The notes under the pieces: model-generated
Seen by the model: only the letters and a program-made list of their open reading frames with translations
Told to the model about the DNA's origin: nothing
Databases searched by the model: none
Made by a program: the position numbers and the translations under genes
Shown: positions 7,840-16,360 of the stretch, in pieces
How positions within the stretch are numbered: position 1 is the stretch's first letter
Layout: the number at the start of each line of letters is the position of its first letter
DNA from: Candidatus Uhrbacteria bacterium
GTDB lineage: Bacteria; Patescibacteriota; Patescibacteriia; 2-12-FULL-60-25
Length of the DNA: 64,000 bases
Direction of reading: 5' to 3'
Assembly (NCBI GenBank): GCA_016222815.1
Contig: JACRQE010000003.1
Location: 186,001-250,000, forward strand

Positions 7840-10800
7840 ATGAACAGCAGCAGCTTCTCCTTCAATTGGAGGAATATCGTGGTTCCGGTTGGTGTGGTTA
7901 TCAGCCTGGTCGTGAACGTCGGGTGGATCCCTGGCGCCAAGGCGGACTTGGTACCGCAGAAACACGTCCAGGTAAGGATGGAGGGTTTTAACCTTACCGG
8001 GACGTATTCGGTCGTAGGAGGCCAGCCTACTGGTGTCGGTCAGTTCAAGAACGGCAACGCCGGGGAATACCCCGAAGGCTCATGTATCCCATCGCTGATT
8101 AGCGTCAAAAACAATGACAATGCGGCCGGCGATATCCAGGTCACACCGTATTTTGATTACGGCAAAGATTCCAGTTTCGGCATCGTCAGCCTGAAGCAAA
8201 TCACGACCGGACTATCCGACCCTTCGGTGCAAGCCGACGATCTGAATGACTTCACTTATCCTGGAAGCGACCTCTCTACCGCCACCTCGTTCATGACTGA
8301 CGCAGGCGGAACGAATGCCGCCACGATCAGCGGTCCGTATTCGGGTCAGGATGGCGCTGGTGCTCCAGCTGTTGGGGATACTGTCAGGCATTACAATGTT
8401 CTTCTTCAGAATGTCGCGAAAGGCGAAACCGTCCTCGTCTTGTTTTGCGCCCAATTGCATGTGAATGCCTCTGAATACGGCGGCGGCGCTTCGATGAGCA
8501 TCCGGACGGGTGAAGGTGGTTCAGAGAACATCGCTGTCCAAGCCGTTAAACTTCTCGTCCTGCCTAAACTGACCTTGACTAAGGTGGTCGAGGGTGGGAC
8601 GGCCACGGCTGACCAATGGTCTTTCCATGTCTCGCCGTCCATCAGCGGCCAGTCTGATTTCCCGATCGCCGCAGGCCAGGACTCGGTCATCATCGACAAC
8701 ATAGAACCTGACGGAATATATGTCATAACCGAAACCGGGGGTCCGAGCAATTATCAGTTCAAAGGCGGCTCCGGCACGAACTGTGCCTTCAGCGGGTCTG
8801 CGGCATCAACGACTCTGGCTGCGGCCAAACCCCAACAGACCGCAACCTGTGTTTTCACCAATGAATACGTACCGCCGGTGGTCATGCCTAAATTGACCGT
8901 CACCAAGGTCGTGGTCAACGATAACGGCGGAACCGCGGTCGTCTCCGATTTCCCGCTCTTTGTCGACGGAAATCCGGTGACTTCCGGCCAGCAGAATGCC
9001 TTCGCCACCGGGACCCGTACGGTCAGCGAGACCGGCAGCTCCAGCTACACCCCGACATTCAGCGGTGATTGCGACAGCGCTGGCCAAGTTTCTTTGGCCG
9101 AAGGCGACGTAAAGTCCTGCACCGTAACGAACGACGACATCTATACTGCGACTACGGCTACGCTCACGGTCGTCAAACAGATCGTCAACGATAACGGCGG
9201 CACCAAGGTCTCTGGAGATTTCACCCTAAACGTCACAGGCTCCAACGTCTCGAATCCCAGTTTCGCGGGTTCGGCTTCAGGTGTTACGGTCACTTTGGAT
9301 GCCGGAGCCTACTCTGTGGATGAAAATTCCGACCCCGGCTACTCAAAGACTGTAGGCACGGGTTGTTTCGGCACCCTGACGGTCGGCCAGAGCCAGACCT
9401 GTACCATCACCAACGATGATGTCGATACCAGCAGCGGATGGACGGCCACGACCGGTACGCTCATGGTCATCAAACAGGTCGTGAACGACGACAGCGGCAC
9501 CAAATCTCCCGGCGACTTCACCCTTACCGTCAACGGTACGAATCCCTCACAGACAAGCTTCGCAGGTTCTACTTCGGGTGTCTCTGTCACATTGGACGCC
9601 GGTTCCTACACCGTGGATGAGAACGCCGATTCGGGCTATGCCAAGTCTTTAGGCGCGAACTGCTCGGGTACGCTAGCGGCCGGCGACACCAAGACCTGCA
9701 TCGTCACGAATGACGATATCTACACCGCGACGACCGCGACCCTGACCGTCATCAAACTTGTGGTCAACGATGATAATGGCAAGAAAGAACCGTCCGACTT
9801 CAAGTTGGACGTCAGTGGCACAAGTCCATTGCCTGCTTCTTTCGACGGTTCGAGTAGCGGGACCACGGTTGTTTTGGGCGCCGGGAGCTACTCTGTCACC
9901 GAGAAGGGCGGCGGAAATTATGATGCCTCATACAGTGCAGGCTGCTCGGGCACTATCGCCGCAGGCGAGTCCCGTACCTGCACGGTCACTAATGACGATC
10001 GTAAACCCGGAGGCGGCGGTGGGGGAGGCGGAGGAGGTTTCGAAGCCACCACCGGTACTTTGACCGTCATCAAGCTGGTCAAAAACGATTACGGCGGCAC
10101 CAAGCTTGCCGGAGACTTCACCCTGACCGTCAGTGGCACCAGTCCCTCATTGTCCAGTTTCGCCGGTTCCTCATCTGGCTCTGTCGTGGTCTTGGGCGCT
10201 GGCGCCTATCAAGTGGATGAAATCGAGGATTCCGCATATGCCAAATCTCTGGGAGCGGGTTGCACAGGCACGCTCGCCGCCGGAGAAAGCCTGACCTGTA
10301 CCGTGACCAACAGCCAAAAACCGACAAGCCCGGTGGATACGGCAGACCTGTCCGTGGCCAAGTCGGCCAGTGCTTCCAGCATCCAGACCGGTACGAGCCT
10401 CGATTATTTCATAGACCTGATAAATATCGGACCTGATGCCGCGACCAACGCCCAGGTTGCCGATGTCCTGCCGACCGGATTCATCTACCAATCGTCCGTG
10501 GCCAGCCAGGGTTTCTACTCGACGTCTACCGGCATTTGGACCGTGGGTGCCATGGCAGTCAATGCCACGGCGACGTTAAGCATGAACGTCACGGTCACGG
10601 CTGCAGCCGGTCTGTACGTCAACACCGCTACGGCGACTGCCCTGGAATACGACCCGGTCAGCGGCAATAATGTCACAAGCACCAGTGTCACGGTCACGGC
10701 TGCTGGGGGGTCAGGCGGTGGTGGTGGAGGTAGCGGCGGTGGGGGAGGCACTGTAGTTTACATCTATGACCCGCCGATTGGCGGCGGATCGGGCGGTTCA

Positions 10801-11028
10801 AACCCGGCGCCTGCAGTGAGCCCGGCTGTCCTGCCTCCGCCGGCAACCGAACCTGTCCCACAAGTTTTAGGTGCAGTTGATGAAGTCCTGGCGTTAGCCC
10901 CAGAAGCAGCACCTCCTGTGCCGCGTGTTTTGGGGGCAGTCGACGAATTGCCGCGCACCGGCATCCCGGCTTGGACCCTGTTGGCCGTCATATCAGCCGC
11001 AGTAGTCGCCTTGCGCCGCAAACAATAA
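7840..11028 (+). CDS. Large LPRTG-anchored surface protein with prealbumin-like and DUF11 repeats
   Basis: 1062 residues. Signal peptide, about residues 10-36 (cleavage near AKA). A ~200-residue N-terminal beta domain follows, then six prealbumin-like repeats (about residues 245-825). The four central ones are nearly identical in layout: TLTVIKxVVNDxxGxK...DFTL.V.G..P...SFxGSxSGxxVxLxAGxYxVxE...GC.GTLAAGxxxTCxVTNDD. Then a DUF11 domain (about 832-945), Gly-rich linkers, and a canonical sorting signal LPRTG at 1037-1041 with membrane helix and RRKQ tail. It is the obvious substrate candidate for the sortase 20 nt downstream. Role: surface fibre or adhesin (inference). Confidence 0.9.
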   Translation: MNSSSFSFNWRNIVVPVGVVISLVVNVGWIPGAKADLVPQKHVQVRMEGFNLTGTYSVVGGQPTGVGQFKNGNAGEYPEGSCIPSLISVKNNDNAAGDIQVTPYFDYGKDSSFGIVSLKQITTGLSDPSVQADDLNDFTYPGSDLSTATSFMTDAGGTNAATISGPYSGQDGAGAPAVGDTVRHYNVLLQNVAKGETVLVLFCAQLHVNASEYGGGASMSIRTGEGGSENIAVQAVKLLVLPKLTLTKVVEGGTATADQWSFHVSPSISGQSDFPIAAGQDSVIIDNIEPDGIYVITETGGPSNYQFKGGSGTNCAFSGSAASTTLAAAKPQQTATCVFTNEYVPPVVMPKLTVTKVVVNDNGGTAVVSDFPLFVDGNPVTSGQQNAFATGTRTVSETGSSSYTPTFSGDCDSAGQVSLAEGDVKSCTVTNDDIYTATTATLTVVKQIVNDNGGTKVSGDFTLNVTGSNVSNPSFAGSASGVTVTLDAGAYSVDENSDPGYSKTVGTGCFGTLTVGQSQTCTITNDDVDTSSGWTATTGTLMVIKQVVNDDSGTKSPGDFTLTVNGTNPSQTSFAGSTSGVSVTLDAGSYTVDENADSGYAKSLGANCSGTLAAGDTKTCIVTNDDIYTATTATLTVIKLVVNDDNGKKEPSDFKLDVSGTSPLPASFDGSSSGTTVVLGAGSYSVTEKGGGNYDASYSAGCSGTIAAGESRTCTVTNDDRKPGGGGGGGGGGFEATTGTLTVIKLVKNDYGGTKLAGDFTLTVSGTSPSLSSFAGSSSGSVVVLGAGAYQVDEIEDSAYAKSLGAGCTGTLAAGESLTCTVTNSQKPTSPVDTADLSVAKSASASSIQTGTSLDYFIDLINIGPDAATNAQVADVLPTGFIYQSSVASQGFYSTSTGIWTVGAMAVNATATLSMNVTVTAAAGLYVNTATATALEYDPVSGNNVTSTSVTVTAAGGSGGGGGGSGGGGGTVVYIYDPPIGGGSGGSNPAPAVSPAVLPPPATEPVPQVLGAVDEVLALAPEAAPPVPRVLGAVDELPRTGIPAWTLLAVISAAVVALRRKQ
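8884..10320 (+). repeat. Tandem coding repeats (prealbumin-like) within the LPRTG protein
   Basis: Five consecutive repeat units start near 8887, 9154, 9454, 9739 and 10051, with periods of about 285-312 nt. Units differ mainly in linkers: a Gly run at 10009-10038 precedes the last one. The same unit type occurs three times in the 4826 gene (near 4960, 5245, 5530). Confidence 0.8.
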
Positions 11029-11047
11029 GCATATATAAACAGACGGT

Positions 11048-11635
11048 ATGGAGCCGGGACAAAAGATCTTAGCCGGTTCGCTTGCCGTCTGTTTTGTTGT
11101 CGTCATCATGAACAGCGGGTATTTTTTGGCGCACCTGGATTATGCCATGGCACCTCCACATGTCTCGCCGCCACTGGTCGCGACAACGACAGCCCAGGAG
11201 GTCGGGGAGCCTAATCGTCTTACCATCGAAAGCCTGGGTATCGATGCACCTATCGTCTACATCGATGAAAAAAACGAAGCCGCTTATCAGTCTGCCCTCA
11301 AGAAGGGCGTCGTGCATTTTCCGGGGACCGCGTTTCCGGGAGAGCTCGGCAATGTCTACATCTTCGGCCACTCCAGTGATTTTTCCTGGGCTGAAAGCCC
11401 ATTCCGTTCCATCTTCGCTCTCCTGACTGAAATCAAAGTAGGGGACGCAATCAATATCAGCGATTCCGAGGGCAGGATCTTCCATTACTACGTCACCGGC
11501 ACTAAGGTCGTTTCGCCGAAAGACTTGAGCGTCCTCGACCAGTACGGCGATAAAAAAAAGATGCTGACCCTGCAGACTTCATATCCGCTGGGCACGGCCT
11601 TGAGACGGTTTTTGGTTGTTGCCGAGTCCGACTGA
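11048..11635 (+). CDS. Sortase-family protein with Ser in place of the catalytic Cys
   Basis: 195 residues: N-terminal membrane helix (about 8-28), then a class D/E-like sortase domain (about 57-193). Seen directly: RLTIESLGIDAPI at the start of the barrel, the catalytic-type His in VYIFGHSSDF (His108), and the basic residues Arg186/Arg187 in ALRRFLVV. The active-site strand reads LTLQTSYP, where sortases have TLxTC: the codon TCA at 11579-11581 gives Ser178 instead of Cys. Two base changes separate TCA from a Cys codon. It starts 20 nt after the LPRTG gene, so they form an operon. Either it is catalytically dead or altered, or it works as a binding scaffold. The stop abuts that of the convergent CAP gene. 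Confidence 0.88.
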   Translation: MEPGQKILAGSLAVCFVVVIMNSGYFLAHLDYAMAPPHVSPPLVATTTAQEVGEPNRLTIESLGIDAPIVYIDEKNEAAYQSALKKGVVHFPGTAFPGELGNVYIFGHSSDFSWAESPFRSIFALLTEIKVGDAINISDSEGRIFHYYVTGTKVVSPKDLSVLDQYGDKKKMLTLQTSYPLGTALRRFLVVAESD

Positions 11636-12943
11636 TTACATCTTGAAGAGCACTGCCGTAAGTCCGATCACGACCATTGTATGCAGGATGATGGTCGGCC
11701 GCTGGACATGGATTTTTATCAATATGGATATGAGCAGGCACGTCGCCAGGAATATCATGGTCATGATGTAGACCTGTCTGGCATGGTCGCGCAAACCTTC
11801 CAGCGGAATGAAACCGAACAGTCTATAGCTCGGTTCGGAATTCGGCGCCGCGAAGGCAAATAGCTCTTGGGCGTTGGCTTCGGGCGCGATCATGGCCACC
11901 GTTTCGCCAGAATTCAGACCGTCTGCGTTCCAGGCGGTGATGGTCAGCTTTTCTCCGCCTGGTGCAGCGGTGCGCGGGTCGAAAGCAAGTACGGCGCGCC
12001 AGGTTTGTCCGTCTTCCGCGGATTCAAGGTTGACTTGCTCCTCTCCGAGCTGGGCCATGGCCGAAGATGCGTTCTCGATGGTCAATGCGACTGAATAGCC
12101 TGGACCTTCAGGCTTGATCCGGGCGGTATCGCTGACGATTGCCGGAGGTTCCGATTTTTTTGCCGCCGGTTGCTGGGCAACCGTCTTTGTCGTAGTCTGC
12201 GTCTTTGATTTTACGCCGGCGACAGCCCCGGTAGTGGATGTCGTGACCACGACGGGTGTTGTCGTATTCTGTTTGGCCGGCGTCGGAGCGGTTTTCTCTG
12301 CTTCAGCTGCCGGCACATCCTTGGCGCCCACGGGCCGCCCGAACATCTGGACCACGACTATAGACGGATGCCCCTCGAATACGCCTTCTGCGATCCCGAC
12401 GCCAGTTTCTGTGAATTTCGTGCTGACGATGTTGGCGCGATGGCTCGGACTGGCCAGCCATCCGGCGAAAGTCCCTTCGGCCGTTGTGTAATGGACCGCA
12501 AGGTTTTCGCCCGAGATCGTGTATGCATAACCGGCTTGCCGGATCCAAGCCCAAGGCGTCGTGCCGCTCGGGCTGGTATGGGCGAAATATTGTTTCTCCA
12601 ACATGTCGGCGGCCTTGGCAGCTGCGGCGTTGGTCAGTTTGGTATTGGTTTTGAGCGGCGTCAGGCCTTGTCCGCTGCGCGCTTCGTTGGTCAAAGTGAT
12701 GATGTTGGCCTGGGTAATGGCTCCGGATAGGACGGAAGCGGACGGCAGGATGAGCGATACCGTGATGACGACCGCTTTGAGCAAGACCAAGGCGACGCTG
12801 TAACCTAAAAGCACGCGGTGCTTGAGCACGTGCGGGATATGGTTGTTTCCCTCATGCGGGATGAAGTGGTCCTTGGCGTGTCGGTGCACCGCCTTGGCCG
12901 CCCTCACCACCGGATGATGTCTTTTATCCTTGGTCGAAGCCAT
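11636..12943 (-). CDS. CAP (SCP/PR1) domain membrane protein, paralogue 2
   Basis: 435 residues with the same plan as the 6391-7683 protein: basic N-terminus (VHRHAKDHFIPHEGN), membrane helix near 45-70, CAP domain about 80-210 (YFAHTSPSG, ENLAVHY, GWLASPSHRANIV, VVQMFGRP), Thr/Ala/Pro linker, beta domain, and two C-terminal membrane helices. The two paralogues bracket the LPRTG protein and sortase, which suggests one envelope module (inference). It converges on the sortase gene with no bases between the stop codons. Confidence 0.85.
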   Translation of the reverse strand: MASTKDKRHHPVVRAAKAVHRHAKDHFIPHEGNNHIPHVLKHRVLLGYSVALVLLKAVVITVSLILPSASVLSGAITQANIITLTNEARSGQGLTPLKTNTKLTNAAAAKAADMLEKQYFAHTSPSGTTPWAWIRQAGYAYTISGENLAVHYTTAEGTFAGWLASPSHRANIVSTKFTETGVGIAEGVFEGHPSIVVVQMFGRPVGAKDVPAAEAEKTAPTPAKQNTTTPVVVTTSTTGAVAGVKSKTQTTTKTVAQQPAAKKSEPPAIVSDTARIKPEGPGYSVALTIENASSAMAQLGEEQVNLESAEDGQTWRAVLAFDPRTAAPGGEKLTITAWNADGLNSGETVAMIAPEANAQELFAFAAPNSEPSYRLFGFIPLEGLRDHARQVYIMTMIFLATCLLISILIKIHVQRPTIILHTMVVIGLTAVLFKM

Positions 12944-13108
12944 AGCCGAATTGATTGGTCAATTTAGCCGCAATTTCCTACCTCGTCAACTGTCTTCCAA
13001 GCCTAGTTTATCACACATATAAGCCCCGTCCCAATCGCGAAATGGCTTGCTTCCGCCCTTGATTAATCCAGGGCTGAATGTTATCCTGCCGACGCAATTC
13101 AGACCCAA

Positions 13109-13182
13109 GGGGGCTTCGTTCAATGGTAGGACGCTGGTCTCCAAAACCAGCGACGTAGGTTCGATTCCTACAGCCCCTGCCA
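13109..13182 (+). tRNA. tRNA-Trp (anticodon CCA)
   Basis: The acceptor arm GGGGGCT pairs with AGCCCCT (one G-U pair). The anticodon loop CTCCAAA sits on stem CTGGT/ACCAG, the T arm reads GGTTCGATTCC, and CCA is encoded at 13180-13182. A long hairpin begins inside its 3' end. Confidence 0.95.
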
Positions 13183-13219
13183 ATTCAAAATCCGCTGAAA
13201 GGCGGATTTTGAATTGGCA
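13178..13219 (+). terminator. Perfect 18-bp hairpin overlapping the tRNA-Trp CCA end
   Basis: The arms 13178-13195 and 13202-13219 are exact reverse complements with a 6-nt loop (TGAAAG). The left arm includes the last acceptor base, the discriminator base and the CCA of the tRNA. No T-run follows, so it may be a terminator or a processing structure. Confidence 0.5.
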
Positions 13220-13254
13220 TGAGTAGATCTGTTTCGTAAAGATTCTCTCCTCCT

Positions 13255-14091
13255 CTAAAACGCCATCATGATTATGCCGACTGCTACGGCGACGAAGGTG
13301 ATTATCTTGAGTTCGAGTTTCTTTTCGTGGAAAACTTTATTGCCGAACAAGATGCCCCAAAGCACCGCGAAGCTGCGCGTGGCGGCCAGGATGACCGAAG
13401 CGGGCGCGAAGAGGTAGGCGAAGCTGCCGATGAAGCTGTCGGTCGCATAAGACGCGGATTGCAGGAAGGGCAACCGACGGTTCAAGAGACGGAATGGATT
13501 CTCTTTGGCGATGAATACCGAACAGACGAGGAAGTAGGCCATCTGTGAACCTATGAGCACGAGCTGTTCCGCGGCCACGGAGTTCCAGACGGTCACGTGC
13601 CATTTGTAGATGGACAGGGTAATGGCGGCGTTGATGGCCGTGAAGGCGACCAAGCCCGCGCCCTTCTTCTCTATCCCATGGTTCATGAAAAGGAAAAACA
13701 ATGCGCACATGACCACGATGATCCCCGCGATCTGCCAAGGATTGATGGCATAGCCGGCGAGAAGGTCCAGGATGAGCAGCAACGGCAAGGTGCCGATACG
13801 GATAAAATTGAAGGTACTGCGCGACGCCACGGCCGTCCCTTTCATGGTGGCGTAAGCCTGGGCTATCGAAAGGGCGATGAGCAGCGCCAACGTGGGGAAC
13901 GAATCCGGATGCAACCTGAAAGACCCGCCATAACTGAAAGCAAAGACGAGGAAAAACGCCAAAGCGACCAGGCTGTTCTGGAAACCGACTGCATAAAAAC
14001 TCTCGACGCGTTTGGCGACCATCCACTTTTCCAAAGAACCGGAAATTTCCCCGAAAAAACTCGCGATGCCCTGGAGGATGATGCCAAACAT
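13255..14091 (-). CDS. EamA/DMT-superfamily permease-like protein
   Basis: 278 residues with about ten hydrophobic segments in two halves, the layout of EamA drug/metabolite transporters. The second half (YATDSFIGSFAYLFAPASVILAATRSFAVLWGILFGNKVFHEKK) fits the conserved C-terminal EamA repeat, where a small-residue helix precedes F.E. The substrate cannot be told. It is transcribed alone, toward tRNA-Trp. Confidence 0.75.
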   Translation of the reverse strand: MFGIILQGIASFFGEISGSLEKWMVAKRVESFYAVGFQNSLVALAFFLVFAFSYGGSFRLHPDSFPTLALLIALSIAQAYATMKGTAVASRSTFNFIRIGTLPLLLILDLLAGYAINPWQIAGIIVVMCALFFLFMNHGIEKKGAGLVAFTAINAAITLSIYKWHVTVWNSVAAEQLVLIGSQMAYFLVCSVFIAKENPFRLLNRRLPFLQSASYATDSFIGSFAYLFAPASVILAATRSFAVLWGILFGNKVFHEKKLELKIITFVAVAVGIIMMAF

Positions 14092-14173
14092 AATTTTCTG
14101 GATTTTAGCATGCGCTACGGTTTTTGGGGCGTGGTTCCAAATCAGTTACTTGGTATAAAGATCGGCCTGTTTA

Positions 14174-14182
14174 TGTTATTCT
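14174..14182 (+). promoter_or_regulatory. Extended -10 promoter of the 14212 gene
   Basis: TG-T-TATTCT, an extended -10 element, lies 29 nt before the ATG at 14212. Confidence 0.4.
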
Positions 14183-14211
14183 TTCCAGTGTTTAAGGACA
14201 GTTCAAAAAAT

Positions 14212-15837
14212 ATGCATAAAAAATTCTTGGTTCTTTCCCTTTTCGGGGTTTTGGCTTTTGCGCTATCCGCCTCGGCCGCGACTTCGGCCCAAAGATTGGG
14301 CGGCTACATCCTCTTGCAGGTCCAGGCCAACGGCGAAGCTTGGTACGTGGATCCGGTCACCTTGACCAGGAGTTATCTGAAGAATGGGGATGTGGCATAC
14401 AGCGCTCTGCGGCAATTCGGGCTGGGCATAAAGAACGCAGACCTCAACAAAATCCCGGTGGGCGTCGAGACCAGATTCAGCGACACCGATACCGACGGTG
14501 ACGGACTGTCAGATAAATTGGAAGAAGGCCTGAAGACCAGCTCGACGATCAGCGATTCCGACGGCGATGGGACTTCGGACGGACAAGAGGTGCTGGTTAA
14601 AAATACGAATCCTTTGGGCTCAGGCGGACTGGCATATGATTCGTCGTTGGTCACCAGATTAAAAGGCAGGATATTGCTCCAAATCGAATCCCGCGGTGAA
14701 GCGTGGTATCTGAATCCGAAGGACGGAAAACGGTATTACATGAAAGACGGGGATGCCGCCTACCAGATCATGCGGTTTTTGAGCCTCGGCATAACCGACT
14801 CTGACTTATCATCCATTTCGGTCAACGCTGATTTTGTCCCTGAACCTGCTGAAGAAGCGCCTAAGGCCGATGACGTCGTAACTCCTGAGCCGGTCGTTGA
14901 GAAGCCGATGGTTAGGGGAGTCGTCGACCCCGATTTCGTGGTCGAGACATACGATAAGACCAAGGCATTTGCCGGGACGACTTTATTCGCGGACAACCAC
15001 AATACTGCCAAGCCAAGGATAATCGAGGTCAATATGCTGGGCGAAATAATCTGGGAATACGATTTGCCGCAAGATTTGAAGACCTTCACCAATCCGGGTT
15101 TCGACGTCGAACAATTGCCGAACAAGAATATCCTGTTTGTGCTTCCCGGCAATGGCGTCTACGAAGTCAATCGGAATAAGGAAGTGGTCTGGTCCTACAA
15201 GACGACCAAAATCTCCCACGATGCTGACCGGCTGCCCAACGGAAACACTATATTCGTGTACGGCAACAACGACCTCATGAGCGACCCGCAGGTGACCGAG
15301 GTCAATCCGCAAGGAGTGGTCGTCTGGACATGGTATGCCAAAGACCATTTCAACCGCGCACCGTATTCGAGCATTATGAAACAGGGTTGGACGCACACGA
15401 ATGCCGTCTCCAGGTTGGGCAACGGGGATACCCTGATCAGCACGAGGAATTTCAACATGGTCGTCGAAGTTAATCCGAGCGGCGACGTCGTCAAGACGAT
15501 CGGTGAGGGCCTGATGGTCGAACAGCACGATCCGGTCCTGCTCGAGAACGGGAATTACCTGTTCGCCAACCACGGCGTCCCGGAAAAGGGAATCGAAATG
15601 GATGCTAATGGCAACGTCGTCTGGGAATATGCGGTCACTGACAGCAAACAATGGCCTGTCAGGGATGTGAACCGGCTATCGAATGGCGATACTCTGATAG
15701 TCAGCACGTCAAAGATAATCGAAGTAAACAAAGACAAGGTCGTGGTCTGGTCATTCTCCATAAAAGACACGAGCAGATTCGTCGGCACGGCTGGAGCCGG
15801 TTTGGGTTTCTATAAAGCCGAAAGGATCGCGGAATGA
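14212..15837 (+). CDS. Secreted protein with calcium-binding spacer and ASST-like beta-propeller
   Basis: 541 residues. Signal peptide (1-21, ending ASAA). A ~45-residue motif occurs twice, at about 25-80 and 145-200: GxILLQVxxxGEAWYxxPxxxxxYxxxGDxAYxxxRxxxLGIxxxDL. Between them lies a thrombospondin-3-like calcium-binding stretch (DTDTDGDGLSD, DSDGDGTSDGQE). The C-terminal ~300 residues are repeated blades of the type LPNGNTI....EVNPxGxVVWxY, resembling arylsulfotransferase or PQQ propellers. The ATG after the extended -10 box is chosen; the frame is open far upstream but there it is a shadow of the permease gene. Probably an extracytoplasmic binding or enzymatic protein. Confidence 0.78.
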   Translation: MHKKFLVLSLFGVLAFALSASAATSAQRLGGYILLQVQANGEAWYVDPVTLTRSYLKNGDVAYSALRQFGLGIKNADLNKIPVGVETRFSDTDTDGDGLSDKLEEGLKTSSTISDSDGDGTSDGQEVLVKNTNPLGSGGLAYDSSLVTRLKGRILLQIESRGEAWYLNPKDGKRYYMKDGDAAYQIMRFLSLGITDSDLSSISVNADFVPEPAEEAPKADDVVTPEPVVEKPMVRGVVDPDFVVETYDKTKAFAGTTLFADNHNTAKPRIIEVNMLGEIIWEYDLPQDLKTFTNPGFDVEQLPNKNILFVLPGNGVYEVNRNKEVVWSYKTTKISHDADRLPNGNTIFVYGNNDLMSDPQVTEVNPQGVVVWTWYAKDHFNRAPYSSIMKQGWTHTNAVSRLGNGDTLISTRNFNMVVEVNPSGDVVKTIGEGLMVEQHDPVLLENGNYLFANHGVPEKGIEMDANGNVVWEYAVTDSKQWPVRDVNRLSNGDTLIVSTSKIIEVNKDKVVVWSFSIKDTSRFVGTAGAGLGFYKAERIAE

Positions 15838-15849
15838 TGGACGCTAACC

Positions 15850-16254
15850 ATGAAATATCATATGCCCTACCAAACCAATATCGTTAAAGCGACAGCTGAC
15901 AACCAAGATTTTCGCCGCGTCCTTTTTACCGGAAGCAAATCCCAGCTCGTCGTGATGAGCATCCCACCTGGCGGGGAAATCGGACAGGAAACGCATGCGC
16001 ATGTCGAGCAGACGCTGTATTTCCAATCCGGAACCGGCGAGGCGATTATGGACGGCAAAACCACTCCGATCATCCCCGGCGACGTGGTCGTCGTGACCCC
16101 CGGCACCCAACACAACTTCATCAATACCGGGGATGTCCCGATGAAGGTCGCGACAGTCTACGCCCCGCCGAACCATATTGATGGCCGCATCCAGCCCACC
16201 AAGGCCGATGCCGACGCGGATGTCGAAGACGAAGCGTTCGGTGAGTCGCAGTAA
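15850..16254 (+). CDS. Cupin-domain protein
   Basis: 134 residues with a single small cupin barrel. The metal-binding motif 1 is seen as HAHVEQTLYFQSGTGE (His, His, Glu) and motif 2 as PGTQHNFINTG (His). The C-terminus is acidic and disordered (DADADVEDEAFGE). Cupins of this type are often sugar or small-molecule binding or isomerising proteins in the cytoplasm; the substrate is unknown. It starts 12 nt after the propeller gene and is probably in its operon. A downstream ATG at 15862 is an alternative start. Confidence 0.85.
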   Translation: MKYHMPYQTNIVKATADNQDFRRVLFTGSKSQLVVMSIPPGGEIGQETHAHVEQTLYFQSGTGEAIMDGKTTPIIPGDVVVVTPGTQHNFINTGDVPMKVATVYAPPNHIDGRIQPTKADADADVEDEAFGESQ

Positions 16255-16340
16255 AATCCGGAAAGACCGATCAGGACCGTAACAGAAGTCTTCAATCCGC
16301 AGCCTTACTTAGAAAGACGGCGGTTTTTTGCTGTTTGGTG

Positions 16341-16346
16341 TATCAT
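16341..16346 (+). promoter_or_regulatory. -10 box upstream of the zinc-ribbon gene
   Basis: TATCAT lies 14 nt before the ATG at 16361, preceded by TTTGGTG. Confidence 0.35.
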
Positions 16347-16360
16347 TGTCATATAAAAAT

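Noticed and set aside
8884-10320. Possible CRISPR-like repeat array
   Set aside because: The repeats are long, imperfect and in frame with a coding sequence; they are protein-domain repeats.
13597-14211. N-terminal extension of the propeller protein
   Set aside because: It is antisense to the permease gene; a signal peptide starts at 14212.
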